A model generated the notes under the pieces. It searched no databases, was not told the DNA's origin, and saw only the letters and a list, made by a program, of their open reading frames with translations. From Enterovibrio coralii (lineage in GTDB: Bacteria; Pseudomonadota; Gammaproteobacteria; Enterobacterales; Vibrionaceae), in assembly GCF_001559595.1 (NCBI RefSeq), contig NZ_LNTY01000034.1, positions 1 to 64,000 on the forward strand: DNA of 64,000 nucleotides. The letters are read 5' to 3'. The translations under genes were made by a program, and so were the position numbers. Of the stretch, positions 24,916 to 35,334 are shown one piece after another (the first letter of the stretch is position 1; each line of letters opens with the position of its first letter).

Positions 24916-25658
24916 ATGAAAGCCAGTTACGACCGGATTATCGTTCTCGATACCGAAACCACGGGTATGAACCGTGAAGGTGGTCCTCATTACGAAGGCC
25001 ACAAAATCATTGAAATTGGTGCTGTTGAAATTGTAAACCGTAAGCTGACGGGGCGACATTTTCACGTCTACATCAAACCAGATCGCGAAATCGATCCTGA
25101 GGCGATTTCGGTTCACGGTATTACCGATGAGTTTCTGGTCGACAAACCAGAATACAAAGACATCCACGACGAGTTCTTGGCCTTTATTAAAGGCGCAGAG
25201 CTGGTGGCGCACAACGCGCCCTTCGACGTCGCTTTATGGACTATGAATTCCAAAAGCTGAATCCTGGCATCGGTAAAACAGAGGACTTCTGTAAGATCAC
25301 CGATACCCTTGCCATGGCGAAGAAAATCTTCCCTGGCAAACGTAACAACCTCGACATTCTTTGTGAACGCTACGGTATAGATAACTCGCACCGTACACTC
25401 CACGGCGCATTGCTCGATGCCGAGATCCTGGCTGATGTTTACCTGTTAATGACAGGTGGTCAGGAGACCCTAAAATTTAGCGGCAGCGACTCGGGCGATC
25501 AAGATAGTGCTGGCGAGAGCATAAGACGCGTTGAAGCCGGAACGAAAAAGCTAAAGATCATCCGTGCCTCTGCCGATGAACTAGAAGAACATGAGAAACA
25601 ACTGGACGTTATCGAGAAAAACGGCAGTTGTGTGTGGAGGCAACAGGAGAGTGTATGA
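24916..25658 (+). CDS. dnaQ: DNA polymerase III epsilon subunit, 3'-5' exonuclease (frameshifted)
   Basis: About 247 aa. ExoI motif VLDTETTGMNR (D12, E14), HGITDEFL, ExoII HNAPFDV, and ExoIII HGALLDAEILADVYL. The frame breaks at 25229-25232 where one G is missing (expected FDVGFMDYEFQKLNPG). The C-terminal alpha-binding region is present. Proofreading exonuclease of the replicative polymerase; an actual knockout would be a strong mutator, which favours sequencing error. Confidence 0.93.
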
Positions 25659-26995
25659 AGAGTGGGTGGGCTGGATTGCTGCTCGCTCTGCTGATGGCGT
25701 TCAGTGCCAACGTATCGGCGGAGCAGACATCTGACAGTGAAATTCGGTTGCTGAACAACCGTTTTCGTATTGACTCCACCATCACTCAGGTTGCGTTCGT
25801 AATTTATCGGGAAAAGCCAAGCCAGCCCGTTGTCTTGGTTCAACCTGATGGTTCTAAGCTCTACGCTTGGCAACACCCCGACAATGTTTCTTGGCACCAA
25901 GAATCTGACATGGATATCGTGTCAGTATTCGATCCGATGCCCGGTCCTTGGCAAGCCATCGGCAAAGTCTCTCCGAACAACCGCATTCGCATTCTCTCTG
26001 ACCTCACCATGAAGGTAGATACTTTCCCTGCTCGTTTGTATCAGGGAGAGACCATGAAGTTTACCGCGCGTTTGATGCAGGGAAACAAAGCACTGAATCT
26101 TCGTGATTTTCTCGAGAGGGTCGATTTGACGGTCACCTTCACCGAATATCTGGAAAACGTCGACGGCATTCCTGAAGATCAGCGTCCACAGGCGATGTCT
26201 CTTGGGCAATTTGAAGATAACGGGGCGGGTCTGGATGAAGTCGCCGGAGACGGTGTCTTCACGGTGGAATTGCCCATAAATGTTGCGCCAGGCAAGTACT
26301 GGGCGCGTGTTACCTCGGGCAATGGCGTGTTCTTCCGCACACTTGAACAGGAGGTCTTGGTCTACCCCACACCACTGATGGCAACTTTTAAGCAAAGCCG
26401 TAAGAAGGCCTTGCCTCACCACTTGCTGGTGGAATCTGATATTGCGAGCATTGAAGAGGGTACCATTGCCGTACACTCAGAGTTTATCGACACCAACGGG
26501 AAGGTCAGTGTTTACCAAGGGGCAGCGTCGGAAGATTACACCGCGCTGAATATCGACATCGATAACTTTGACCAACCGGGGCGTCATCGCTGGTTTGGCT
26601 GGTTGTACGGTACCGACAAACTCTCGGGACGTCCCTTGGTGTTCAAGCTACCCGAACAGACATTTGCGGTGGCTGATTACGCCGCCATAGAACAGGCGAA
26701 GCTGGAGCGTGAAGAGCGTGAAGCGGAGCGTAAACGCATAGAAGATGAAAAGCTCGCTGCTGAGAAGCGTGCAGCCGATCGTAAGATGGCGATGATCACC
26801 ATCATTGGCGGTAACATCTTGCTGCTGGTGTTGGCGATAGGCGGTTGGTTCTTGGTGCGTAAGATCAAAGCTAAGCGTCTCGCGGCAGAAACGGAAGAAG
26901 AGCTTGAAGCGCCGCCACCGGAAGAGCCGGATAAGGCGCATAGAATAGAAAAAGGGAGAAGCATGCTTCTCCCTTTTTTGTGCCTGATAGTCTGA
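25655..26995 (+). CDS. TIGR03503 family protein, membrane-anchored
   Basis: 446 aa from ATG 25655 (ATGA overlap with dnaQ). Signal peptide (about 1-23), long periplasmic beta-rich part (NNRFRIDSTITQVAFVIYREK...), a charged coiled coil (KLEREEREAERKRIEDEKL) and a C-terminal TM at about 380-400 facing a short cytoplasmic tail. Matches what I know of the TIGR03503 family in vibrios and relatives; function unknown. The last 15 or so residues are encoded by the terminator hairpin, so the true stop may be earlier. Confidence 0.75.
   Translation: MKSGWAGLLLALLMAFSANVSAEQTSDSEIRLLNNRFRIDSTITQVAFVIYREKPSQPVVLVQPDGSKLYAWQHPDNVSWHQESDMDIVSVFDPMPGPWQAIGKVSPNNRIRILSDLTMKVDTFPARLYQGETMKFTARLMQGNKALNLRDFLERVDLTVTFTEYLENVDGIPEDQRPQAMSLGQFEDNGAGLDEVAGDGVFTVELPINVAPGKYWARVTSGNGVFFRTLEQEVLVYPTPLMATFKQSRKKALPHHLLVESDIASIEEGTIAVHSEFIDTNGKVSVYQGAASEDYTALNIDIDNFDQPGRHRWFGWLYGTDKLSGRPLVFKLPEQTFAVADYAAIEQAKLEREEREAERKRIEDEKLAAEKRAADRKMAMITIIGGNILLLVLAIGGWFLVRKIKAKRLAAETEEELEAPPPEEPDKAHRIEKGRSMLLPFLCLIV
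26948..26980. terminator. Terminator after the TIGR03503 gene
   Basis: Near-perfect stem AAAAAGGGAGAAGC / GCTTCTCCCTTTTTT, T-rich on both strands, between convergent genes. Confidence 0.85.
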
Positions 26996-26999
26996 GTTG

Positions 27000-29449
27000 C
27001 TACGCAGCGTGAACCACGGCATCCAGCGTTGATTGGGCGGCCGCCAATTCGCTTGGCTCGAAATCATCCACGCTGATGGTTTCGATTCGACCCGCTTCAG
27101 CGATGCAAAGCAGTTCCGCTTCTTTCTCTGAAATGGCACCGGCTTTCAGGCCAATGTCTGCCACTTTATCAAGGAACATAAATGGCAGTTTTTCACCCGT
27201 CTTGTCACAGACCTTTTTGTAAATAGGTTCTGCCGCCAAGATGTCCAGCAGGGCTTTCTCAATCTTACCGACGGTGTTGTGCTCTGAGGCTTCAAAGAAC
27301 TGACCACGTCCCAAGCGTGAGCGGGCTTCACCTGGTGTTTGCAGGATGCGCGCGACTTTACCATCCAGCTTATCGCTAGGCTTGGTGCGACGAGAGCCAA
27401 ATGGGAACAGCATGACGCTAAGCGGCGCGGCAACCAAACGGTTCGGGAAATTCGCCAGAAAATCAATCATGGCTTGCTCTGCTTTGTATAGCGCGTCTTG
27501 AACACCCCAATGTACCAGAGGCAAATCCTCTTTCTTAAAGCCATCGTCGGCGTAACGCTTGAGTGTTGCTGACGCTAGATATAGCTGGCTCAACACATCA
27601 CCCAATCGCGCGGAGAGACGCTCTTTACGTTTAAGATCGCCACCCAGCACTGCCATTGAAATATCAGCTAGCAGGGCCAGGTTTGCCGAGTAGCGGTTCA
27701 TTTGTTGGTAGTAACGTGCAGTGGCATCTTTGTTTGGCGCTTTTGACGTACGACCGTCAGTCAGACCAAGCCACAGTGATCGCATCATGTTGCTGATAAC
27801 AAAGCCAACATGACCAAAGAGTGCTTGGTCGAAGCCAGAAATCGCGTCTTTCTCGTTGTCTTTGTATGCAGCTTCCATTTCCGCCAGCACGAAAGGATGG
27901 CAACGGATGGCACCTTGACCAAAGATGATCATTGAACGGGTCAGAATGTTTGCGCCTTCTACGGTCACCGCAATCGGTGCGCCTTGGTAGCCGCGAGCAA
28001 GGAAGTTTTTCGGTCCCAAGCAAATGCCTTTACCTCCCGCGATGTCCATCGCGTCAATCACGCTTTGCTGACCACGGTGGGTACAGTGGTATTTCACAAT
28101 GGCAGAGATAACTGACGCTTCTCGCCCAAATCAATGCCTGCCACCGTAAAGGTACTTGCGGCATCCAGCACATAGGCGTTACCACCAATACGTGCCAACG
28201 GCTCTTCAATCCCTTCCATCTTGCCGATAGGCAGTTTGAATTGACGACGAATACGTGCGTAAGCTCCAGTCGCCAATGCGGCCGTTTTAAGTCCACCTGT
28301 CGCATTGGAAGGCAGGGTAATACCACGACCGACAGACAGACACTCAACCAGCATACGCCAGCCTTGTCCGGCCATTTTTGAACCGCCAATAATGAAATCA
28401 AGAGGGACGAAAATGTTTTCGCCACGCGTAGGCCCGTTTTGGAACGGCAGATTAAGTGGGAAGTGTCGGCGGCCGATATCCACACCTTCAATATCGGTAG
28501 GGATCAGTGCACAAGTAATGCCGATGTCTTCTTTATCACCCAAAAGACCATCAGGATCTTTGAGTTTGAAAGCCAGACCCAGAACGGTCGCAACCGGAGC
28601 AAGGGTGATATAGCGCTTGTTCCATGTGATGGACATACCAAGGACTTCTTCGCCTTGCCACATGCCTTTGGTCACGATGCCTTCATCAGGAATTGAGCCT
28701 GCGTCTGAACCTGCTTCTGGGCTGGTCAGAGCGAAACACGGAATTTCTAATCCGTTCGCTAAACGCGGCAAGTAGTAATCTTTTTGATCGTCGGTGCCAT
28801 AGTGTTGTAACAACTCACCAGGGCCTAAGCTGTTAGGGACACCGACTGTCGAGGAGAGCACGCCAGACACACCGGTCAGTTTTTGCAGTACCAGTGATTG
28901 TGCGTACGCAGAAAACTCAAGACCGCCATATTTCTTTTTGATGATCATGGCGAAGAATTTGTTGTCTTTAAGGTACTGCCACACTTCTTCGGGCAGATCC
29001 GCAAGCTGGTGGGTGACTTGGTAATCGCTCACCATGCGACACACTTCGTTCACTGGCCCGTCTAAGAAGGCCTTTTCTTCCGCGCTCAGGCGAGGAGCAG
29101 GCACATCATGAAGTTTGTTCCAATCTGGCGCGCCGCGGAACAATTCCGCTTCCCACCATACCGTACCCGCGTCGATCGCTTCTTTTTCAGTCTGTGACAT
29201 TTCAGGCATCACGCCTCTGAACATCTTCAATGCAGGTTTACTGAGCCAGCTTTCACGAAAAGAGCGGACATTCAGAGGAATGGCAATCGCAAAGAAAATC
29301 AGCCATGACACTTCGCCGACCATACCGATGGATGATCCAAAAATTAACAAAGCGGCCGCGGCGGCAGTAAACAGCTTCAAGCCAGTGCGGTGGTAAGCCA
29401 GCACAGCAAAGACGAGCAAAAATGTCAGTAGGTACAGGGTTGTTGCCAT
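27000..29449 (-). CDS. fadE: Acyl-CoA dehydrogenase FadE (frameshifted)
   Basis: About 816 aa, the full FadE length. N-terminal TM helices, acyl-CoA dehydrogenase core ([34 protein letters not shown]), C-terminal FadE-specific domain. One base missing near 28115-28121 splits it; the join reads [20 protein letters not shown]. Catalyses the first step of fatty-acid beta-oxidation. Upstream (29480-29510) TTGGT and ACCAC half-sites hint at a FadR-like operator, weakly. Confidence 0.93.
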
Positions 29450-29735
29450 GATTGGTTCTCCTTTTCCAGCAACCCGAACTTAATTGGTAAGAGGTCATAC
29501 CACTTAATTGTAAGCAGGTTTTTAAGAGAATGTAAAACGATGACCGGTAAAAATGTGCTCAATATTTCACAAGGAAAGAGAAAAGGGTGGGGTTCAAATT
29601 TTAGGCAATTGTTTTCACTGACTATTCATAAAGCGAGCAGGATTATCGACAGGATCTGCCATTTGTGGGTACACTGCGGAATAACGATTTGGGCGGCTTG
29701 CCCCATCACGTCAACGATAAAAAGAGAATTTGCCC

Positions 29736-30314
29736 ATGTACCAAGATCTCATTCGCTCAGAGCTGAATGAAGCGGCTCAAGTGCTGAACGCATTTTTAAG
29801 CGATGACAAGAACATTGCTGATATCGAAGCTGCAGCAAAGCTGCTGGCTGATTCTTTCAAAGCAGGCGGTAAAGTACTGTCTTGCGGTAACGGTGGTTCA
29901 CACTGTGACGCTATGCACTTTGCAGAAGAACTGACGGGTCGCTACCGCGAAAACCGTCCTGGCTACCCAGCGATTGCTATCTCTGATCCAAGCCACCTTT
30001 CTTGCGTAAGTAATGACTTTGGCTACGAGTACGTCTTCTCTCGCTATGTAGAAGCAGTAGGTAGCAAAGGCGATGTGCTGTTCGGTCTGTCTACTTCTGG
30101 TAACTCAGGTAACGTACTGAAAGCCATGGAAGCGGCAAAAGCGAAAGGCATGAAGAGCATCATGCTGACCGGTAAAGACGGCGGTAAAATGGCAGGTCTG
30201 GCGGATATCGAAATCCGTGTACCACATTTTGGCTACGCTGACCGTATTCAGGAAGTGCATATCAAGATCATCCACATCCTGATCCAGCTTGTTGAAAAAG
30301 AGATGGAAAAGTAA
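29736..30314 (+). CDS. gmhA: Phosphoheptose isomerase
   Basis: 192 aa from ATG 29736 ([17 protein letters not shown]). SIS domain: [41 protein letters not shown], and the zinc/active-site [15 protein letters not shown]. Converts sedoheptulose 7-phosphate to heptose 7-phosphate for LPS inner core. Follows divergent fadE as in E. coli. Confidence 0.96.
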   Translation: MYQDLIRSELNEAAQVLNAFLSDDKNIADIEAAAKLLADSFKAGGKVLSCGNGGSHCDAMHFAEELTGRYRENRPGYPAIAISDPSHLSCVSNDFGYEYVFSRYVEAVGSKGDVLFGLSTSGNSGNVLKAMEAAKAKGMKSIMLTGKDGGKMAGLADIEIRVPHFGYADRIQEVHIKIIHILIQLVEKEMEK

Positions 30315-30340
30315 GGCGAGTAAAGGCAGCGTAAAGGACT

Positions 30341-31141
30341 ATGTGTGAACTCCTTGGCATGAGTGCCAATGTACCAACAGATATCTGTTTCAGTTTTACT
30401 GGCTTGATCCAGCGTGGGGGCAATACTGGCCCTCACCGTGATGGCTGGGGGATTGTGTTTTACGAAGGTAAGGGATTCCGTACCTTCAAAGATCCTAACC
30501 CGAGTTGCGATTCTAAAATCGCCGAGCTGGTGCAAAACTACCCGATCAAAAGTTGCGCGGTGATCAGCCACATTCGTCAGGCGAACCGTGGTGAGGTCAA
30601 TTTGGTAAATACCCACCCATTCACGCGGGAGATTTGGGGACGTTACTGGACCTATGCGCACAACGGGCAGTTGTCAGGCTATGAAGGCTTGCCAACAGGT
30701 CACTTTAAGCCTGTTGGGGAAACTGACAGCGAACTGGCATTCTGTTGGTTGCTGCACGAAATCGAGCAACATTACCCAGAAAAGCCTGAAGACATGAAAG
30801 AGGTTTTCCACTTTATCGCGAGCCGATGCGATAAGTTGCGTGAACTGGGTGTCTTTAACATGCTTTTCAGTGATGGTGATTACGTCATGGCGTACTGCAC
30901 CAACAACCTTCACTGGATCACGCGTCGTGCGCCGTTTGGCAAGGCGAGCTTGATTGATGAAGAGGTCACGGTGGATTTCCAAGAGGAAACGACACCCAAC
31001 GATGTGGTGACAGTGATTGCAACGCAACCACTGACCAACAATGAAACGTGGCACAAAATGGAGCCAGGTGAATATTGTGTTTTCCACCTCGGGGAAGTGT
31101 ACACCTGTAACCGTGTTGAGTTGGAAGCGTCAGAAGCCTAA
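30341..31141 (+). CDS. yafJ: Class II glutamine amidotransferase YafJ
   Basis: 266 aa. Catalytic Cys2 (MCELLGMSA) as N-terminal nucleophile, HRDGWG, SHIRQANRGEVNLVNTHPF and the YAHNGQL oxyanion region of Ntn-type amidotransferases. Starts 27 bases after gmhA, same order as E. coli. Physiological substrate unknown. Confidence 0.9.
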   Translation: MCELLGMSANVPTDICFSFTGLIQRGGNTGPHRDGWGIVFYEGKGFRTFKDPNPSCDSKIAELVQNYPIKSCAVISHIRQANRGEVNLVNTHPFTREIWGRYWTYAHNGQLSGYEGLPTGHFKPVGETDSELAFCWLLHEIEQHYPEKPEDMKEVFHFIASRCDKLRELGVFNMLFSDGDYVMAYCTNNLHWITRRAPFGKASLIDEEVTVDFQEETTPNDVVTVIATQPLTNNETWHKMEPGEYCVFHLGEVYTCNRVELEASEA

Positions 31142-31164
31142 TCGGACAGCTCAAAAGACAAAGA

Positions 31165-31193
31165 AAAACGCGCCTCAATGGGCGCGTTTTTTT
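31165..31193. terminator. Terminator after yafJ/purN
   Basis: AAAAACGCGCC / GGCGCGTTTTTTT with loop TCAAT between convergent genes. Confidence 0.85.
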
Positions 31194-31238
31194 ATCGATA
31201 TTTTTCAGCGATATCACAACATATCTGAGACGAGTGCG

Positions 31239-31874
31239 TTAATCCGCAGCATAGCCCTGAGCACCAAGAAGGTCGTCGTCCAGTTTGGCTTTGCCATCAA
31301 TCATGGTGAGGCGATCTTGGCAGAACCATTCAACCACCAAAGGATAAATGCGGTGCTCTTGCTCTTGCACACGGGCAAATACAGCATCCACGTCATCATC
31401 TTCAAAGATAGGCACGCGTGCCTGCAAAATGACTGGGCCGCCATCAAGCTCTTCCGTTACAAAGTGCACGGACGTTCCGTGCTCTTCATCTCCGGCATCA
31501 ATAGCGCGCTGGTGGGTGTTAAGCCCAGTGTATTTAGGCAAAAGCGACGGATGAATGTTCAGCATCTTACCGTAGTAATGGCGAACAAACTCTGGCGTCA
31601 GAATACGCATGAATCCAGCCAGTACAACAAGGTCTGGCTTAAACTCATCAATGGTTGCCATCAGCTGGCTGTCGTATTCACTGCGATCTGTGATGCCTTT
31701 GCTTGGCACTACCACCGCTTCAATACCGGCTTCCTTTGCTCGCGTCAGTCCGTATGCATCAGCCTTGTTGGCAATCACAGCACTCACTGTCATGCCATTT
31801 TGGTAATGACAGCGGTCGATAATTGCCTGCAGATTTGAGCCGTTCCCTGAAACCAGAACAACCAGCTTTTTCAT
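31239..31874 (-). CDS. purN: Phosphoribosylglycinamide formyltransferase 1
   Basis: 211 aa. SGNGSNLQAIID at the N-terminus, catalytic region VVLAGFMRILTPEFV, NIHPSLLPKYTGLNTH (His/Asp chemistry) and HFVTEELDGGPVILQ. Transfers formyl from 10-formyl-THF to GAR, third step of purine synthesis. Two bases after purM: one operon. Confidence 0.97.
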   Translation of the reverse strand: MKKLVVLVSGNGSNLQAIIDRCHYQNGMTVSAVIANKADAYGLTRAKEAGIEAVVVPSKGITDRSEYDSQLMATIDEFKPDLVVLAGFMRILTPEFVRHYYGKMLNIHPSLLPKYTGLNTHQRAIDAGDEEHGTSVHFVTEELDGGPVILQARVPIFEDDDVDAVFARVQEQEHRIYPLVVEWFCQDRLTMIDGKAKLDDDLLGAQGYAAD

Positions 31875-31876
31875 TG

Positions 31877-32920
31877 TTACCCCTTAATTTCTACCTGCTC
31901 TTCGCCGTCAGCCGCATTTTCGATGCGACCCAGAAGCCATGCATTCTCACCTTCTTGGTTCAGAATATCGATAGCTTGCTGTGCTTGTTCTTCAGGTAGA
32001 GCGATCACAAGGCCAACACCACAGTTAAAGGTGCGGTACATCTCGTGTTCGGTAACGTTGCCTTTCTCTTGCAGCCAGTTAAAGATGGCCGGCCATTCCC
32101 AGCTATTGCCATCAACAACGGCTTTGGTACCTTTTGGCAGTACGCGAGGAATGTTTTCCCAGAAACCGCCGCCAGTGATGTGCGAGATAGCGTGTATGTC
32201 GCAGCTTTCCAGCATTTTCAGCACAGGCTTCACGTAAATACGTGTTGGTTCCAGAAGGTGGTCACTCAGTGTTTTACCTTCCAGCTCTGCACTGATGTCG
32301 GCACTTGAAACTTCGATAATTTTACGGATCAGGCTGAAACCGTTTGAGTGAGGACCAGAAGACGCGACTGCAATCAGTGCGTTGCCTTCTGCCACTTTAG
32401 AACCGTCAATGATGTCTTCTTTTTCCACAACGCCGACACAAAAGCCTGCCACGTCGTAGTCTTCACCATGGTACATACCCGGCATTTCTGCCGTTTCACC
32501 ACCGATCAGTGCACAGCCAGACTGCATACAGCCTTCACCGATACCTGTCACAACGTCTGCTGCAGTATCGACATCCAGCTTGCCTGTTGCGTAGTAATCA
32601 AGGAAGAACAGGGGTTCTGCACCTTGAACAATCAGATCGTTCACACACATTGCCACGAGGTCGATACCAATGGTGTCGTGTTTTTTCAGATCCATTGCCA
32701 GACGGAGTTTGGTGCCTACGCCATCCGTACCTGAAACCAGTACCGGATGTTTATATTTGGTAGGCAGTTCACACAGAGCGCCGAAGCCGCCAATGCCACC
32801 CATCACTTCTGGACGACGAGTGCGCTTTACCACGCCTTTGATTCTGTCGACCAAGGCATTGCCTGCATCAATATCTACACCTGCATCTTTGTAGCTAAGA
32901 GAAGACTTATTATCGCTCAC
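31877..32920 (-). CDS. purM: Phosphoribosylformylglycinamidine cyclo-ligase
   Basis: 347 aa. [55 protein letters not shown] and [13 protein letters not shown] are hallmark AIR synthetase motifs. Cyclises FGAM to AIR. First gene of purMN; PurR-box-like sequence 64 bases upstream of the start. Confidence 0.97.
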   Translation of the reverse strand: MSDNKSSLSYKDAGVDIDAGNALVDRIKGVVKRTRRPEVMGGIGGFGALCELPTKYKHPVLVSGTDGVGTKLRLAMDLKKHDTIGIDLVAMCVNDLIVQGAEPLFFLDYYATGKLDVDTAADVVTGIGEGCMQSGCALIGGETAEMPGMYHGEDYDVAGFCVGVVEKEDIIDGSKVAEGNALIAVASSGPHSNGFSLIRKIIEVSSADISAELEGKTLSDHLLEPTRIYVKPVLKMLESCDIHAISHITGGGFWENIPRVLPKGTKAVVDGNSWEWPAIFNWLQEKGNVTEHEMYRTFNCGVGLVIALPEEQAQQAIDILNQEGENAWLLGRIENAADGEEQVEIKG

Positions 32921-32983
32921 TGGGGATCCTTACCGAGTTGTGGAGTAAAAAGCGGCGCCATTTTAACAGCCACTTTCCAAAAA

Positions 32984-33016
32984 GGAAAACGTTTGCGTCA
33001 ACGCTTTTGCGTTAAA
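32984..33016. promoter_or_regulatory. PurR-box-like operator between purM and upp
   Basis: GGAAAACGTTTGCGT (32984-32998) matches about 13 of 16 positions of the PurR consensus ACGCAAACGTTTGCGT; a second dyad AACGC-TTT-TGCGTT follows at about 33000-33014. Expected to repress purMN, possibly also upp, when hypoxanthine or guanine is plentiful. Confidence 0.6.
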
Positions 33017-33061
33017 AAGAAGCAACTGAATGCATGTGCTATCGCCCCAATTTTTCTTGTG

Positions 33062-33067
33062 TATAAT
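33062..33067 (+). promoter_or_regulatory. -10 box of upp
   Basis: Perfect TATAAT 33 bases before the upp ATG; no clear -35 at 17 bases. Confidence 0.5.
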
Positions 33068-33099
33068 TCGGGGAATTTGTTTTTTTGCAGGAGTCTGTC

Positions 33100-33726
33100 A
33101 TGAAAGTTGTTGAGGTCAAGCACCCGCTGGTTAAGCACAAAATTGGTCTGATGCGTGAAGGTGACATCAGCACCAAACGTTTTCGTGAGTTAGCGACGGA
33201 AGTGGGTAGCCTACTTACGTATGAAGCGACCTCAGATTTTGAGACAGAAAAAGTCACAATCGAAGGTTGGAATGGTCCAGTAGAAGTTGACCAAATCAAA
33301 GGCAAGAAAGTGACTGTAGTGCCTATCCTGCGTGCAGGTCTTGGCATGATGGACGGCGTTTTGGAACACATCCCAAGCGCACGTATCAGCGTTGTTGGTA
33401 TCTACCGTGACGAAGAAACGTTGGAGCCAGTACCTTACTTCCATAAACTGGCAAGCAACATCAACGAGCGTATGGCACTGGTTGTTGACCCAATGCTGGC
33501 AACCGGTGGTTCTATGATTGCAACCATCGATCTGCTGAAAGAAAACGGCTGTGAGCACATCAAAGTGCTGGTTCTGGTAGCGGCACCTGAAGGTATCGAA
33601 GCACTGGAAAAAGCGCACCCAGACGTTGAGCTGTACACTGCTGCAATCGACGAAAAACTGAATGACAAAGGCTACATCGTTCCAGGTCTGGGCGATGCAG
33701 GCGACAAGATCTTCGGTACCAAGTAA
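33100..33726 (+). CDS. upp: Uracil phosphoribosyltransferase
   Basis: 208 aa from ATG 33100 ([19 protein letters not shown]), the normal start; a 15-base upstream extension is not conserved. PRPP loop [27 protein letters not shown] and [11 protein letters not shown]. Salvages uracil to UMP. Paired with the uraA permease, here convergent rather than in one operon. Confidence 0.97.
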   Translation: MKVVEVKHPLVKHKIGLMREGDISTKRFRELATEVGSLLTYEATSDFETEKVTIEGWNGPVEVDQIKGKKVTVVPILRAGLGMMDGVLEHIPSARISVVGIYRDEETLEPVPYFHKLASNINERMALVVDPMLATGGSMIATIDLLKENGCEHIKVLVLVAAPEGIEALEKAHPDVELYTAAIDEKLNDKGYIVPGLGDAGDKIFGTK

Positions 33727-33744
33727 TTTGTTACCGAGTGACAG

Positions 33745-33774
33745 AAAAAAGGCTTCCAGATGGAAGCCTTTTTT
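33745..33774. terminator. Terminator between upp and uraA
   Basis: AAAAAAGGCTTCC / GGAAGCCTTTTTT, loop AGAT. Confidence 0.85.
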
Positions 33775-33800
33775 GTTTCTGCGAGATGTATTGGCTGGAA

Positions 33801-35039
33801 TTAGTCTTCCATCTGCGCGTTATCGACAACATGGCTCTCGCCCATGTCTTTCGGCAGGATAAGGTTCAGTGCAATTGCGACGATACCGCACAGGCTGATG
33901 CCTTGCAGCTGAAATCGCCAATACCAAATGCCATACCACCGATACCGAACACCAAGGTTACCGCAACGATAGCCAGGTACGTGCCTTGTGTAGGTCAACT
34001 TGGTTTTTGATCAGCGTGTTAAGACCGACGGTTGCGATAGAACCGAACAGCAAGATCATGATGCCGCCCATAACAGGGACAGGAATGGTCTGCAAAATCG
34101 CGCCTAGCTTGCCAACAAACGCCAGCACAATCGCGGTGATTGCACCCCAGGTCATGATGGCTGGGTTGAATGCGCGGGTTAGCATAACCGCACCGGTCAC
34201 TTCACTGTAGGTCGTGTTTGGCGGTGCACCGAACATAGACGCTGCAATAGTCGCCACGCCGTCACCAGCCATGGTGCGGTGCAGGCCAGGCTTTTTCAGG
34301 TAGTCTTTACCTGTTACGTTTGAAATCGCCAGCATGTCGCCCACGTGCTCAACCGCCGGAGCAATAGCAACAGGAATCATGAACAAAATCGCGCCGATGT
34401 GGAATTCAGGCATGGTGAAGTTAGGCATAGACAACCATGCCGCGTTAATCACTGGCGAGAAATCAACAACCCCGAAGAACAGCGATGCGATGTAGCCAGA
34501 CACGATACCCGCAAGAATAGGTACCAGCTTGAAGAAGCCTTTGGCGTAAACAGACACGCCAATGGTCACAATCAGAGAAATCGCAGAAATCCACAATGCG
34601 GCTGAGCCATCGACGAGCTGGATTGCACCGTCACCGGATTTACCTACTGCCATGTTAACGGCAGAGGGCGCCAAGCCCAGACCGATAACCATGATCACAG
34701 GCCCAACAACCACAGGTGGCAGCAGACGGTGAATAAAGCCCACACCGCGAACCTTGATGATGCCACCCATGATGACATACACCACACCCGCCGCCATCAG
34801 GCGCCCATGGTTGCAGCGACGCCCCATTGTTGAACACCGAACATGATTGGCGCGATAAATGCAAAAGAAGAAGCGAGGAAAATGGGAACAGAGCGTTTGG
34901 TAATGACTTGAAAGATAAGGGTACCAATACCGGCACCGAAGAGAGCGACGTTGGGGTCCAATCCCGTTAGAAGCGGAACCAGCACCAAGGCACCAAAGGC
35001 AACAAACAGCATTTGTGCCCCTTGTAGAGCTTGCATCAT
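33801..35039 (-). CDS. uraA: Uracil permease (three frameshifts)
   Basis: About 413 aa. NCS2 family: FAFIAPIMFG..., PVAIAPAVEHVGDMLAI (substrate Glu), GDGVATIAASMFGAPPNTTYSEVTGAV and PVPVMGGIMILLFG. Missing bases near 33907-33911, 33975-33981 and 34800-34805 break the frame; the bridges read ATMGGLMAAG, HKARNLAIVAV and GDFSLQGISLCG. Proton-driven uracil uptake at the inner membrane. Three deletions in one gene is the densest cluster of such errors here. Confidence 0.9.
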
Positions 35040-35334
35040 GACGAACCTTCCTAAATCTAAAAAAATCGCGGGATACTATCACAATTTAAATTGGCAGAAC
35101 TCTGACCTAAATCTATTTGTCAGCGAAAGACTTTTGGCAATAATGCAGAAATTAAGGCTTTTCGAGCGACAACATGGCACGTTTCCCGCCTTTTCGGGTC
35201 AGATGTCATAATGATGTAAGCACACAAGCCTCAATTTGCGCGGTTTTATTACGCAAATTCGTTGCTTTCCCGTTGCCGACTGTAAGGCTTCCTTTTATGA
35301 TCGGCGTTTAAATTTCGAGTTATCTGGCATAAAT

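Noticed and set aside
29480..29510. FadR operator upstream of fadE
   Set aside because: TTGGT and ACCAC half-sites are present, but the spacing and central bases do not match the FadR consensus well enough to list as a feature.
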